Origin: an uncultured Eubacteriales bacterium
GTDB taxonomy: Bacteria > Bacillota > Clostridia > Oscillospirales > Acutalibacteraceae
Assembly (NCBI GenBank): GCA_934457095.1
Contig: CAKSHJ010000009.1
Coordinates: 1 to 64,000, forward strand
Length of the DNA stretch: 64,000 nucleotides
Reading direction: 5' to 3'
Shown in pieces: positions 17,185 to 25,608 of this stretch; within the stretch, counting starts at the first letter, position 1, and every line of letters begins with the position of its first letter. The position numbers were made by a program, and so were the translations under genes. The notes under the pieces were generated by a model. That model was not told where the DNA came from and did no database searches. It was given only the letters and a program-made list of their open reading frames with translations.

Positions 17185-18879
17185 TTACATGCTTTCCGGA
17201 GCGGAAATTTTAAACATATGCAGCACATTGCAAATCACCGTAGAGGTTGCCGTACAAAGCGTTAGTCTGGCGTTGGTAAGCTGCGAATTCTCACCCTTTA
17301 CGCGACAGCAGTCGTAGAATTTATGGAATAAATTTGCAAGGGTAATCACATACCGGGTAATGCGGGCAGGGTCATAATTCTTTGCGGCCTCCACAATTTC
17401 GGAGGTATAAGCCGAAAGATGGAAAATCAACTCCAGTTCGGCAGGAGCATTCAGTAGCCGTAACTCATCATCGGTGCAGGGGTGAGGTGTAATCCCGTCG
17501 GCGGCAAGCGCCTTTAAAATACTGCAAATCCTGGCGCGTGCATACTGCACATAATAAACCGGGTTTTGAGAATCCTGTTTCACAGCTAAATCAAGGTCAA
17601 ATTCCATTTGCGAATTGGCTTCTCTCATATTAAACAAAAAACGCGCCGAATCTACCGGAACTTCGTCAAGCAAATCTCCCAGCTGAATGGCTTTGCCGGT
17701 ACGCTTGCTCATACGCACAATTTCTCCATTTTGGGTCAAGCGTACCAATTGCATCAAAATTACATCCAATTTGCTGCTATCCAATCCAAGAGCTTCCATA
17801 GCGCCCTTCATTCTAGCAACATGACCGTGGTGGTCTGCTCCCCAAATGTCAATACAAAGGTCAAAGCCTCGCTTTACAAATTTATTGCGATGATAGGCAA
17901 TGTCCGCTGCAAAGTACGTGGGGTTGCCGTTCTGACGAATCAGCACATCGTCTTTGTCCGCGCCGAAATCGGTGGCCTTATACCACAATGCGCCGTCTTT
18001 TATATAGGTATAGCCGCGCTTTTTCAGTTCATTCACCGTTTCCTGCAGCTCCCCATTTTGGTGCAGCGTACTCTCCAAAAACCATTGGTCGTAGATAATA
18101 CCGTATTTTTTCAGGTCATTTTGCATTTTTTCAATATTATGCGGCAGAGCATACGCAATTAGCGCCTGCTGTCTTGCATGAGAATCTGCCTGCACAAATT
18201 TGTCGCCGTTGATTGCGGCAAATTCCGCGGCGCGGTCTTTAATGTCTCCGCCTTGATAACCGTCTTCCGGAAACGGTACGTTTTCCTCACCCAAATATAG
18301 TTGGAGATAGCGGGCTTCCAGAGAAATACCAAACTTTTCAATTTGATTTCCGGCATCGTTTACATAAAATTCACGCCAAACCTCATAGCCCGCAGCACTC
18401 AAAACCGAAGCCAAGCAATCTCCCAAAGCGCCGCCTCTGGCATTGCCCATGTGCATAGGTCCGGTCGGATTGGCCGAGACAAACTCCACCATGACTTTTT
18501 GACCTTGCCCAAAATTGCTGCGACCGTAATTTTCCCCTTTCGCTATAATTTCCTTTACCACCTCCACATAAAATTGCGGGGTTAAAAAGAAATTCAAAAA
18601 GCCGGGGCCGGCAATTTCGCACCGTGCAAAATAAGAATCCTCTAATATAATGCGGTCGGCAATGGCCTGCGCAATTTTACGCGGCGGCATAGAGAACGCT
18701 TTGGCGGAAACCATAGCCACATTTGCTGCAAAATCTCCGTGAGTACGGTCGGCAGGCACTTCAATGGTAAAATGTGCTGCGGGTGCGTTTGGCAATTCGT
18801 TTTCAGAGATAGCGTTCTCAATTGCGGCTGTAATGAGCGTTCTTAAATGTGAGATGGATTGTTCTACAAGCTTTGACAT
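17185..18879 (-). CDS. argS: Arginyl-tRNA synthetase
   Basis: Charges tRNA-Arg with arginine. The 564-residue class I synthetase has the N-terminal Arg-specific domain (residues 1-110), the HIGH-equivalent in SANPTGPMHMGNARGG, the KMSKS-equivalent VRMSKRTGKAIQLGDLLDEV and a C-terminal DALR anticodon-binding domain with YYVQYARARI and NLFHKFYDCCRV. Length is normal. The ribosome site AAAGGAGG lies inside the last codons of the DUF1934 gene, so the two genes are coupled, the same pairing as ywiB-argS in Bacillus. Last gene of the ddl-murI-DUF1934-argS operon. Confidence 0.97.
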   Translation of the reverse strand: MSKLVEQSISHLRTLITAAIENAISENELPNAPAAHFTIEVPADRTHGDFAANVAMVSAKAFSMPPRKIAQAIADRIILEDSYFARCEIAGPGFLNFFLTPQFYVEVVKEIIAKGENYGRSNFGQGQKVMVEFVSANPTGPMHMGNARGGALGDCLASVLSAAGYEVWREFYVNDAGNQIEKFGISLEARYLQLYLGEENVPFPEDGYQGGDIKDRAAEFAAINGDKFVQADSHARQQALIAYALPHNIEKMQNDLKKYGIIYDQWFLESTLHQNGELQETVNELKKRGYTYIKDGALWYKATDFGADKDDVLIRQNGNPTYFAADIAYHRNKFVKRGFDLCIDIWGADHHGHVARMKGAMEALGLDSSKLDVILMQLVRLTQNGEIVRMSKRTGKAIQLGDLLDEVPVDSARFLFNMREANSQMEFDLDLAVKQDSQNPVYYVQYARARICSILKALAADGITPHPCTDDELRLLNAPAELELIFHLSAYTSEIVEAAKNYDPARITRYVITLANLFHKFYDCCRVKGENSQLTNARLTLCTATSTVICNVLHMFKISAPESM

Positions 18880-18885
18880 AGGTGC

Positions 18886-19311
18886 TTAAACCTCCTTTAC
18901 GGTAATGCTGATTTCGTTTTCGCTTGCAAGAGTAGCGTCAAAGTCGAGCGTATAGCGGACCTGCAATGAGCCTCCACTGTCATTGAGATTGACTGTGACA
19001 GCATTGGTATAAACTCCCAGCGTGGCGCTGCCGAGCATAGTGCCGTACTGACACAAATGGCGTTTGCCTTGTTCTAAGATTAAATTGGTGCGTGAGGGAG
19101 TGTTGCGTATCAATGTAATGGCGTTTTGCGGAGTAATTTTCAGCGTGGAGGTTTGTTCGGGCTGACCGGTCTCCTGGTCATACTCCCGGTAGGTGATATA
19201 ACGGTTGCCGTCTTTTTGTGCATAGGTACCCGTTGTAGTCAGTTCAATTGCTTCGGTTATTCCGTCCACAGTCTGCTTGTTGCAAATGTGAATCAAATGT
19301 TTTTCTTCCAT
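18886..19311 (-). CDS. DUF1934 (YwiB-like) protein
   Basis: A 141-residue protein of the DUF1934 beta-barrel family, which is typically found beside argS in Firmicutes and has a lipocalin-like fold with unknown ligand. Visible features are the start IHICNKQTVDGITEAIELTT, the strand pair YITYREYDQETG, the ILEQGKRHLCQYGTMLGSAT centre and the closing LDFDATLASENEISITVKE. No signal peptide. ATG is preceded by AAGGAAG. Function unproven; the conserved position suggests a housekeeping role linked to translation or the envelope. Confidence 0.85.
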   Translation of the reverse strand: MEEKHLIHICNKQTVDGITEAIELTTTGTYAQKDGNRYITYREYDQETGQPEQTSTLKITPQNAITLIRNTPSRTNLILEQGKRHLCQYGTMLGSATLGVYTNAVTVNLNDSGGSLQVRYTLDFDATLASENEISITVKEV

Positions 19312-19325
19312 AGGTTTCTTCCTTT

Positions 19326-20171
19326 TTAGTTTGCGTATTCCTTTTGCGGGTAAGCTTCAATGTCTATGAATTGTACGGTTTGTGCTACATTTTGTTGTAA
19401 AAAGATATTGGCTTTTTCAGTAAAGTTTTTAGTGCTGTCGCTGACATAAAAGGTACAATGACCTTTTTCACAACGGTTGCTGAGTAGATTTTGCTGTTTG
19501 AGTAAATTGGCGGCATATGTGGCAGTTTCCTTGCCGCTATCCACCAAAAAAACGCTTTTGCCCATAAATTCCGCAATGGCGCGGTACAAAATCGGGTAAT
19601 GGGTACAGCCTAAAATCAGCGTATCAATTTCGGCATTTAAAAGCGGTTGCAAATAATGCGAAATCACCGGTTGTACAATTTTGCTTTCGGGGTTGGTAAA
19701 GCCGTTTTCCACCAACGGTACAAATAATGGGCAGTCTTGTGTAAATACCTGTATTTGCGGGTCAATTTGCAAAATCTCTTTTTGATAAGCGCCGCTTTGA
19801 ATGGTGGCGGTGGTACCAATGACACCGATGCGTTTATTTTGACTGGCAAGACAGGCAGCCATAGCAGTGGGTTTGAGCACGCCGGTAAACGGCAGAGACA
19901 GAGTTTCTCCGATATGCCCGGCAACCGAACTGACTGTGCCGCAGGCGGCAATAATCATTTTGACTTGCTTGGAGCGTAAAAACGCAATGTCCTGCTTTGC
20001 GTATTTGACAATGGTTTCTTTACTGCGGGTACCGTAGGGTACTCTGCCGGTATCTCCGAAATACACGATATTTTCCTGTGGCAGTATGGTCAGAATTTCT
20101 TTCACGGCGGTCAGTCCGCCCAAGCCCGAATCAAAAATGCCAATCGGTCGGTTATCCATGTTGCAATTCAT
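19326..20171 (-). CDS. murI: Glutamate racemase
   Basis: Makes D-glutamate for peptidoglycan. The 281-residue protein shows IGIFDSGLGGLTAVKEI, YFGDTGRVPYGTRS, the first catalytic Cys in IIAACGTVSS (the family more often has ACNTAS) and the second in LILGCTHYPIL. Two starts are possible, ATG 20171 and an in-frame ATG five codons later; GTGAGGA lies almost against the first, so the second (20159) cannot be excluded. It lies between ddl and DUF1934 in one minus-strand operon, grouping two peptidoglycan precursor enzymes. Confidence 0.95.
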   Translation of the reverse strand: MNCNMDNRPIGIFDSGLGGLTAVKEILTILPQENIVYFGDTGRVPYGTRSKETIVKYAKQDIAFLRSKQVKMIIAACGTVSSVAGHIGETLSLPFTGVLKPTAMAACLASQNKRIGVIGTTATIQSGAYQKEILQIDPQIQVFTQDCPLFVPLVENGFTNPESKIVQPVISHYLQPLLNAEIDTLILGCTHYPILYRAIAEFMGKSVFLVDSGKETATYAANLLKQQNLLSNRCEKGHCTFYVSDSTKNFTEKANIFLQQNVAQTVQFIDIEAYPQKEYAN

Positions 20172-20197
20172 TCCTCACTGTTTCTCAAAAATGCGGC

Positions 20198-21265
20198 TTA
20201 CTGTTCCAATGCAAATTGTATAATACGGTGTAGCAGTCGGCTGTACGAAATACCCTGTGCCTCCCACAGCATAGGGTACATACTGATAGCAGTAAAACCC
20301 GGCAGAGTATTTATCTCGTTGAGCAGAACGGCGCTGTCGCTTTCTCTTACAAAAAAGTCAATGCGAGAAAGACCGCTGCATCCAAGGGTACGATAGGCCT
20401 TTACGGCATTTTCGCGCACAGTTTGAGCGGTTTGGTCATCAAGTGGCGCGGGAATATAAACCTTGGAGGTTCCGTTTTTATATTTGTCCTCATAATCGTA
20501 AAATTCTGCCGAGGGCGCAATTTCTCCCACCACAGAGGTTTCGGGTGTATCATTGCCCATAACCGCACATTCTACTTCCTTGCCCACAATACATGTCTCT
20601 ATTACAATTTTTTTGTCCTCTTTGGCGGCAAGCGCAACGGCACGGTCGAGCTCGTCGGCATTTTTTGCCTTGCTCACCCCTACTGAGGAACCGGCATTTG
20701 CAGGTTTTACAAATACGGGATAGCCGTGCAATTTTTCGGTAATTTCCTCATAGATGCGTTCTTTTTGTGCGGGGTATTCATTTGCGTAAAACCAAAGAAA
20801 TTCAGCTTTGGCAATCCCCGCTGCCGTAAGTAAAATATTGGTTACGGCTTTATCCATACAAACGGCCGAGGAAAGCGTATTACACCCCACAAACGGAATG
20901 CCGCTCAGGGCAAATAGCCCTTGAATGGTGCCGTCCTCGCCGTTTTTGCCGTGAAGGACGGGAAAAATCACATCTACGTAGAGGGTTTCAATGCCTTGTT
21001 CGGTTTGCACCGCTATGCCGTGAACGCTTTTGTCCGGGGAGAGAAATGCAGTTCGGTTATGCGGGTTTTGTACCCAGGTTCCATTTTTGATTTCATCGGT
21101 ACTGCCGTCAAATAGCAGCCAGCGACCTTCCTTGGTGATGCCCAGCATAAAAATACGGTATTGTTCGGTTGGAATATTGGCAATGACGGAAGCGGCGGAA
21201 AGCAGAGAAATTTCGTGCTCAGAGGAAACGCCGCCGAAGATAACGGCAACCGTGGTTTTAGACAT
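20198..21265 (-). CDS. ddl: D-alanine--D-alanine ligase
   Basis: ATP-grasp enzyme making the D-Ala-D-Ala dipeptide for peptidoglycan. The 355-residue protein has VAVIFGGVSSEHEISLLSA, HGKNGEDGTIQGLFALSGIP, the ATP-grasp PVFVKPANAGSSVGVSKA and the metal site FFVRESDSAVLLNEINTLPG. Tyr is present in the omega loop (FYDYEDKY), typical of the D-Ala rather than D-Lac enzyme. ATG at 21265 (MSKTTVAVIFGG) is chosen because GGGGG lies 9 nt upstream and the length fits; a longer frame to 21319 would run over the promoter. First gene of the operon. Confidence 0.96.
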   Translation of the reverse strand: MSKTTVAVIFGGVSSEHEISLLSAASVIANIPTEQYRIFMLGITKEGRWLLFDGSTDEIKNGTWVQNPHNRTAFLSPDKSVHGIAVQTEQGIETLYVDVIFPVLHGKNGEDGTIQGLFALSGIPFVGCNTLSSAVCMDKAVTNILLTAAGIAKAEFLWFYANEYPAQKERIYEEITEKLHGYPVFVKPANAGSSVGVSKAKNADELDRAVALAAKEDKKIVIETCIVGKEVECAVMGNDTPETSVVGEIAPSAEFYDYEDKYKNGTSKVYIPAPLDDQTAQTVRENAVKAYRTLGCSGLSRIDFFVRESDSAVLLNEINTLPGFTAISMYPMLWEAQGISYSRLLHRIIQFALEQ

Positions 21266-21314
21266 GATATACAACCCCCGTAAAGTTTGTTCAATTTGAA
21301 AAACCATTTTTTCT

Positions 21315-21344
21315 ATCATACCATAATACGGGCGGCGCTTGCAA
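21315..21344 (-). promoter_or_regulatory. Promoter of the ddl-murI-DUF1934-argS operon
   Basis: Minus strand TTGCAA (21339-21344), an 18-bp spacer and TATGAT (21315-21320), 50 bp before the ddl start. Confidence 0.6.
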
Positions 21345-21391
21345 GGGATTCTCTATTATGTAAATCGGGGAAGAAATTCTTTGCGCTCATA

Positions 21392-21481
21392 TTGCATAAT
21401 GCTGCAAACCGTAGTATAATAAACAGCATATATTTCAAGTTTTGCAGATACCGATATTACGATAAACCGAACAAACGTTAC
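21392..21481 (+). promoter_or_regulatory. Promoter and candidate LexA box of the 21.5-kb gene
   Basis: TTGCAT (21392-21397), a 17-bp spacer and TATAAT (21415-21420) form a strong promoter. In the 5' leader, CGAACAAACGTTAC (21468-21481) fits the LexA consensus CGAACRNRYGTTYC at 13 of 14 positions, better than the site before lexA itself. Confidence 0.6.
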
Positions 21482-21507
21482 AACGATGATGAGCAGGAGT
21501 GATTTTT

Positions 21508-22308
21508 TTGATACAAAAGGCGTTTGATTTGATTGTGGAGGCGACTGCGGCGGCTTTGCAGGAACAAGGTTTTACACAGGAGCAGGATTTTCAGGATGAG
21601 TTAGGTCCTGCGGCGCTGTTTGTAAAGGATGGAGCAGCGTACAGTGTTGTATTTAAGACCGAGGAGAAAATTTTTCAGCTACGCAGCACTAATATGACCG
21701 ATGAAGGCCCAAATAGCAGCTGGAAATCGGTTGCCAACTGGATTTTTGACCCAGAGAATGATACGCTGAAAGAGGCTGAGGAGATTGCTGCGGATTTTGT
21801 GGAAACATTGCAGGGACCCAGCCGGATAGAAGCAGTGAAAAATGCGCAGCGGCAGGCCTTTAAGGATGAGAATAACAACCCAGGTCCGCTGTTTTTCTAT
21901 AAAAGACTGGTCAATATTTTTCCGGAACTTAAGGAGCAAATTAACGAGGAACGCAATGCATATGTAGGATTTCGTTCGGTGATATTTGCTCGGGAGTTTG
22001 TGGTGCCCAAAATTGACAACTTGGCGATAAAGAAAAAGGAATCGGCGGCGTTTAAAAAGCTATGCGAGTTGCTGGAGGACTTTTACAAGAACGGCGATTT
22101 GGATGTGCGTTCGATTATTACGATGGTCATTTTAAATGAGGTAAGCGAGCAGGCGGTGCAGAATATCATGGCAAACGCAGGACCTATGCTGAAAAAGGGC
22201 TATCGGTACGGCGCAAAATGGAGGGGCAAAAGGGCAAAGCCTGAGCGCGAAAAGCTGAGAGACAGGCGTGGTTTGCGGGCAAGCTCCGAACCCCCGAAAA
22301 GACTGTAA
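21508..22308 (+). CDS. Hypothetical protein, possibly SOS-controlled
   Basis: A 266-residue cytoplasmic protein with no recognised family. Residues 1-60 alternate helix and strand (IQKAFDLIVEATAAALQEQG, ALFVKDGAAYSVVFKTEEKI), then SSWKSVANWIFDPENDT, a central helical part with Lys/Glu pairs, VRSIITMVILNEVSEQAVQ and a strongly basic tail with many Arg and Lys (RYGAKWRGKRAKPEREKLRD). TTG at 21508 is chosen: AGGAG at 21495-21499 is at good spacing, whereas the GTG at 21499 overlaps it. The basic tail would fit nucleic-acid or ribosome contact. The LexA-like box upstream suggests DNA-damage induction; both are inference. Confidence 0.7.
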   Translation: MIQKAFDLIVEATAAALQEQGFTQEQDFQDELGPAALFVKDGAAYSVVFKTEEKIFQLRSTNMTDEGPNSSWKSVANWIFDPENDTLKEAEEIAADFVETLQGPSRIEAVKNAQRQAFKDENNNPGPLFFYKRLVNIFPELKEQINEERNAYVGFRSVIFAREFVVPKIDNLAIKKKESAAFKKLCELLEDFYKNGDLDVRSIITMVILNEVSEQAVQNIMANAGPMLKKGYRYGAKWRGKRAKPEREKLRDRRGLRASSEPPKRL

Positions 22309-22377
22309 TTTAGAAGTGGTTTTCGCAGCTTTTTTGCATGATAAAATAAAGAAATATGAAAAAATTGCGAAAATAGC

Positions 22378-22406
22378 TTGACCTTGGGGGTAGGTTTATG
22401 TTAACA
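22378..22406 (+). promoter_or_regulatory. Probable promoter of rpmG-secE-nusG
   Basis: TTGACC (22378-22383), a 17-bp spacer and TTAACA (22401-22406), about 118 bp before rpmG. The leader 22407-22523 includes GC-rich inverted segments but no riboswitch that I recognise. Confidence 0.5.
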
Positions 22407-22523
22407 TATTACTACCTCGCATTAAGGGGTTATTTTTTCGTGCCCTTTTTTTGAGGGAGGCCATGGGCGGTTCGCAAGTCGAATCAGCCTAAATTTTTTC
22501 CGTGCAACGGGAGGTGCCGTCAA

Positions 22524-22673
22524 ATGAGAGTTAAAATTACTTTAGCTTGTACAGAATGTAAACAAAGAAACTACAACACGATGAAAAACAAGAAAAACGA
22601 CCCGGACAGACTTGAGATGAACAAGTATTGCAGGTTCTGTAGAAAGCATACGCTTCACAGAGAGACAAAATAG
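22524..22673 (+). CDS. rpmG: 50S ribosomal protein L33
   Basis: A 49-residue ribosomal protein of the large subunit. It starts MRVKITLACTECKQRNYNT and has two CxxC pairs (CTEC and CRFC), the zinc-binding form of L33, and ends HTLHRETK. GGGAGGTG precedes the ATG. It is too short for default ORF filters. The order rpmG-secE-nusG is the normal one in Firmicutes. Confidence 0.95.
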   Translation: MRVKITLACTECKQRNYNTMKNKKNDPDRLEMNKYCRFCRKHTLHRETK

Positions 22674-22691
22674 CTCGGAGGAACGAAAGTT

Positions 22692-22919
22692 ATGGATGAG
22701 ACAAGGCCAAATTTTCTGGTCAGGGTTGGAAAAGGGATTGCAAAATTCTTTCGTGAAGGCAGGGCTGAGGTGAAAAAAATTACCTGGCCCAAGCCCAAAA
22801 CCGTATTCAAGAACGCCGGCATTGTTTTATTGATTATCGTCGTTCTCGGTGCGTTTATCTTCGGTCTTGATACATTATTGCTGTGGTTGCTGGGTCTTAT
22901 CATGGAGGTTGCCCATTAG
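22692..22919 (+). CDS. secE: Preprotein translocase subunit SecE
   Basis: The 75-residue SecE stabilises the SecYEG protein-export channel. It has the amphipathic, basic stretch KFFREGRAEVKKITWPKPK, the family signature, and one membrane helix (about residues 41-70, TVFKNAGIVLLIIVVLGAFI). This is the short single-pass Gram-positive form. CGGAGGAACG precedes the ATG, 18 nt after rpmG. Confidence 0.95.
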   Translation: MDETRPNFLVRVGKGIAKFFREGRAEVKKITWPKPKTVFKNAGIVLLIIVVLGAFIFGLDTLLLWLLGLIMEVAH

Positions 22920-22942
22920 ACGAACAGACGGAGGGAGATACA

Positions 22943-23464
22943 ATGCCTGAGGAAGCAAAATGGTATGTGGTTCATACTTATTCCGGGTATGAAAACAAGG
23001 TGGCTTCAAACTTAGAAAAAACGGTGGAAAACCGGCATATTCAAGACTTGATTCAGGAAGTAAGAGTGCCGACGGAAATGGTAACCGAGATTAAGGACAA
23101 CAAAAAACGCCAGGTAGAGCGCAAAATCTTTCCCGGATATGTGCTTGTAAAAATGGTGCTGACGGACGAATCTTGGTATGTGGTGCGCAATATTCGCGGC
23201 TGCACCGGGTTTGTCGGTCCTTCCTCAAAGCCGATTCCGCTTTCCGAGGAGGAAATTGCAAGACTCGGCGTTGAAAAAAGAGAAGTCGAGATTTCCTACG
23301 GCGTGGGTGATACCGTGAATATTATTGACGGTCCGCTGGACGGTTTTATCGGTACGGTGGAGGAGCTTGACACAGAAAAAAACCGCGTGCGGGTCATTGT
23401 TTCCATGTTCGGGAGAGAAACACCCGTGGATTTGGAACTTCACCAGGCGCAGGCGGTGGAATGA
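22943..23464 (+). CDS. nusG: Transcription termination/antitermination protein NusG
   Basis: NusG binds RNA polymerase and modulates elongation, pausing and Rho action. The 173-residue product has the NGN domain (KWYVVHTYSGYENKVASNLE, ERKIFPGYVLVKMVLTDESW, VRNIRGCTGFVG) and the C-terminal KOW domain (GDTVNIIDGPLDGFIGTVEE). ATG at 22943 (MPEEAKWYVV) follows GGAGGGAG; an upstream frame to 22883 overlaps secE and lacks a ribosome site. Confidence 0.97.
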   Translation: MPEEAKWYVVHTYSGYENKVASNLEKTVENRHIQDLIQEVRVPTEMVTEIKDNKKRQVERKIFPGYVLVKMVLTDESWYVVRNIRGCTGFVGPSSKPIPLSEEEIARLGVEKREVEISYGVGDTVNIIDGPLDGFIGTVEELDTEKNRVRVIVSMFGRETPVDLELHQAQAVE

Positions 23465-23546
23465 TTTAAGTTTGATAATCAGCGGGCAACCGCTCATTAT
23501 GCAGGGGAATATACCCCGAAAGGGAACGCAAAAGCGTCCTTTTTAA

Positions 23547-23592
23547 GTGGGAGGAATCGGTAAATTTTGAAAGCCGTTCCGCCATTTACCAC
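23547..23592 (+). promoter_or_regulatory. Leader hairpin before rplK (copy 1 of a repeated motif)
   Basis: GTGGGAGGAA (23547-23556) and TACCAC (23587-23592) bracket a stem in which GGTAAAT pairs with ATTTACC. The same GTGGGAGGAA ... TACCAC layout recurs before rplA, which suggests a binding motif for an r-protein, L1 being the obvious candidate. Confidence 0.5.
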
Positions 23593-23612
23593 AAATTTGG
23601 AGGTGCAAGAAA

Positions 23613-24038
23613 ATGGCTCAAAAGGTAGCGGGCTTCATTAAGCTGCAAATACCTGCCGGTAAAGCAACGCCGGCGCCGCCGGTTGGTCCGGCTCTCGGTC
23701 AGCACGGCGTCAACATTATGTCTTTTACAAAGGAGTTTAACGAGCGTACTAAAAATGACGCGGGTATGATCATCCCGGTGGTCATTACCGTTTATGCGGA
23801 CCGTTCGTTCACCTTTATCACCAAAACCCCGCCGGCTGCGGTTTTAATCAAAAAAGCCTGCGGTATTGAAAAGGGTTCCGGTGAACCGAACAAAAATAAG
23901 GTTTCTAAAATTACAAAAGAGCAATTGCAGAAAATTGCTGAAACCAAAATGAAAGACTTAAATGCTGCGAATATCGAAACGGCTATCAGTATGATTGCCG
24001 GTACGGCTCGCAGCATGGGCGTAGAAGTTGTAGATTAA
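23613..24038 (+). CDS. rplK: 50S ribosomal protein L11
   Basis: L11 builds the GTPase-associated centre on 23S rRNA. The 141-residue protein has KVAGFIKLQIPAGKATPAPP, VGPALGQHGVNIMSFTKEFN and the C-terminal RNA-binding NKVSKITKEQLQKIAETK with GTARSMGVEV at the end, all canonical. Ribosome site TTGGAGGTG. It leads the L11 unit and is separated from nusG by a 148-nt leader. Confidence 0.98.
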   Translation: MAQKVAGFIKLQIPAGKATPAPPVGPALGQHGVNIMSFTKEFNERTKNDAGMIIPVVITVYADRSFTFITKTPPAAVLIKKACGIEKGSGEPNKNKVSKITKEQLQKIAETKMKDLNAANIETAISMIAGTARSMGVEVVD

Positions 24039-24046
24039 ACACCCGG

Positions 24047-24080
24047 GTGGGAGGAACACCGTAAAATCCGATTTTACCAC
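24047..24080 (+). promoter_or_regulatory. Leader hairpin before rplA (copy 2 of the repeated motif)
   Basis: GTGGGAGGAA (24047-24056) and TACCAC (24075-24080) bracket GTAAAA/TTTTAC. This is the same layout as the hairpin before rplK. Confidence 0.5.
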
Positions 24081-24099
24081 TCAATAGGGAGGATAAGCA

Positions 24100-24795
24100 A
24101 TGAAACACGGTAAAAAATATGTTGACAGCGCAAAGCTGATTGACCGTACAAAACTTTATGACGCAGAGCAGGCGCTGGAACTTTGCGTAAAAACAGGCTC
24201 GGCCAAATTTGACGAATCTGTTGAGGTTCATGTGAAATTAGGCGTAGATAGCCGTCATGCCGACCAACAGGTACGCGGTGCAATTGTATTGCCAAACGGT
24301 ACGGGTAAATCTGTGCGCGTTGTGGCAATTTGCAAGGGCGACAACGAGAAAGCCGCTAAAGAGGCAGGCGCAGAGCATGTTGGCGCTGAAGAGTTGGTGC
24401 AGAAAATTCAAAGCGAGGGCTGGGCAGACTTTGATGTGCTGATTACCACCCCCGATATGATGGGTCTAGTCGGTCGTTTAGGTAAGGTACTCGGTCCTAG
24501 AGGCCTGATGCCAAACCCCAAGGCCGGCACGGTTACACCGGACATTGGCAAGGCTGTAACTGAGGCCAAAGCCGGTAAAATTGAGTATCGTTTGGATAAA
24601 ACGAATATCATTCACTGCGTGATTGGTAAGGTTTCCTTTGGCGCTGAAAAATTGCAGGCAAACTTTGACGCTTTGCTGGATGCAATTGTAAAAGCAAAGC
24701 CGGCGGCTGCCAAGGGCCAGTATATCAAATCCTGTGTGGTGGCTTCCACCATGGGTCCGGGTGTGAAAATTAACCCCGGCAAATTTGCACAATAA
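24100..24795 (+). CDS. rplA: 50S ribosomal protein L1
   Basis: L1 forms the mobile stalk at the ribosome E site and is a known translational repressor of its own operon. The 231-residue protein has KFDESVEVHVKLGVDSRHAD, RGAIVLPNGTGKSVRVVA, the domain II part DVLITTPDMMGLVGRLGKVL followed by GPRGLMPNPKAGTVT, and ends TMGPGVKINPGKFA. Ribosome site GGGAGGAT. The motif repeated before this gene and rplK may be its regulatory target. Confidence 0.98.
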   Translation: MKHGKKYVDSAKLIDRTKLYDAEQALELCVKTGSAKFDESVEVHVKLGVDSRHADQQVRGAIVLPNGTGKSVRVVAICKGDNEKAAKEAGAEHVGAEELVQKIQSEGWADFDVLITTPDMMGLVGRLGKVLGPRGLMPNPKAGTVTPDIGKAVTEAKAGKIEYRLDKTNIIHCVIGKVSFGAEKLQANFDALLDAIVKAKPAAAKGQYIKSCVVASTMGPGVKINPGKFAQ

Positions 24796-24803
24796 TAAAA
24801 AAG

Positions 24804-24832
24804 TTGACAACCCATACTGGTTGTGCTATTAT
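24804..24832 (+). promoter_or_regulatory. Promoter of rplJ-rplL
   Basis: Consensus TTGACA (24804-24809), a 17-bp spacer and TATTAT (24827-24832), directly after rplA. Confidence 0.85.
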
Positions 24833-24844
24833 ATTCTACAAGCT

Positions 24845-24985
24845 GTACTTTATCCAAAGACAGCGGGTGCTGTTTGCGTAACAGAGTTTTTGACTCTACC
24901 CGCCGAGGAAAAAGCACAATATACATGCCCTTATAATGTGTATTTGCCTTTCCTGTCTTTCTTTCAAGCAGGGGAGGCTTTTTGT
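24845..24985 (+). ncRNA. L10 leader RNA with attenuator
   Basis: The 5' leader of rplJ matches the Firmicutes L10 leader layout: GACAGCGGGTGCTG with ACCCGCCGAGG further on forms the L10(L12)4-binding structure. A terminator hairpin follows (GCCTTTCCTG 24946-24955, CAGGGGAGGC 24969-24978, then TTTTT). Binding of excess L10-L12 would be expected to favour termination before rplJ. Confidence 0.8.
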
Positions 24986-25031
24986 GTTAAGGATAATGGA
25001 CTGCATCTGACCGATGATGGAGGTGAATACA

Positions 25032-25562
25032 TTGCCAAGTGCTAAAATTTTGAAGCAAAAAAAGCAGGCTGTCGCTGATTTGAGTGCGAATTTGAAAGAA
25101 AGCTGTGTTGGTGTAATTGTGAATTACAGCGGTATTAATGTTGCCGACGACACAAAGTTGCGTAAGGAGCTACGTGAGGCGGGCGACACCTATATGGTTG
25201 TGAAAAACACATTGCTTTCCCGTGCTTTAAGGGATGCCGGAATCGAAGGTTTGGACTCTGTACTGGAGGGGACCACTGCGATTGCATATAACAAAGAGGA
25301 TTATGTTTCCGCAGCAAAAATTCTTTCCAAATATGCAGAGGACCACAAGAATTTTACCATTAAAGCCGGCTTTATTGACGGTGCTGTTGTAGATGTAAGT
25401 GCTGTGAAAGAGTTGGGCAGCCTGCCCTCGAAAGAAGTTTTGGTTGCCAAGGCTCTGGGCGGCCTGAATGCACCGATTTCCGGTTTTGCATCTGTGCTTA
25501 GCGGCACAATGAGAGGCTTAGTAGTTGCACTTAACGCGATTGCACAAAAACAAAGCGCATAG
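25032..25562 (+). CDS. rplJ: 50S ribosomal protein L10
   Basis: L10 anchors the L7/L12 dimers of the ribosomal stalk. The 176-residue protein has KILKQKKQAVADLSANLKES, GVIVNYSGINVADDTKLRKE, MVVKNTLLSRALRDAG and the C-terminal L12-binding helix GLVVALNAIAQKQ. The start is TTG at 25032 (Leu-Pro-Ser-Ala-Lys): GGAGGTG at 25019-25025 lies 6 nt upstream, whereas an ATG at 25014/25017 would overlap that ribosome site. Controlled by the L10 leader. Confidence 0.97.
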   Translation: MPSAKILKQKKQAVADLSANLKESCVGVIVNYSGINVADDTKLRKELREAGDTYMVVKNTLLSRALRDAGIEGLDSVLEGTTAIAYNKEDYVSAAKILSKYAEDHKNFTIKAGFIDGAVVDVSAVKELGSLPSKEVLVAKALGGLNAPISGFASVLSGTMRGLVVALNAIAQKQSA

Positions 25563-25608
25563 AATGCAGTAAAAAAATTTAAAATGATATTTTTGGAGGT
25601 ATATTATC

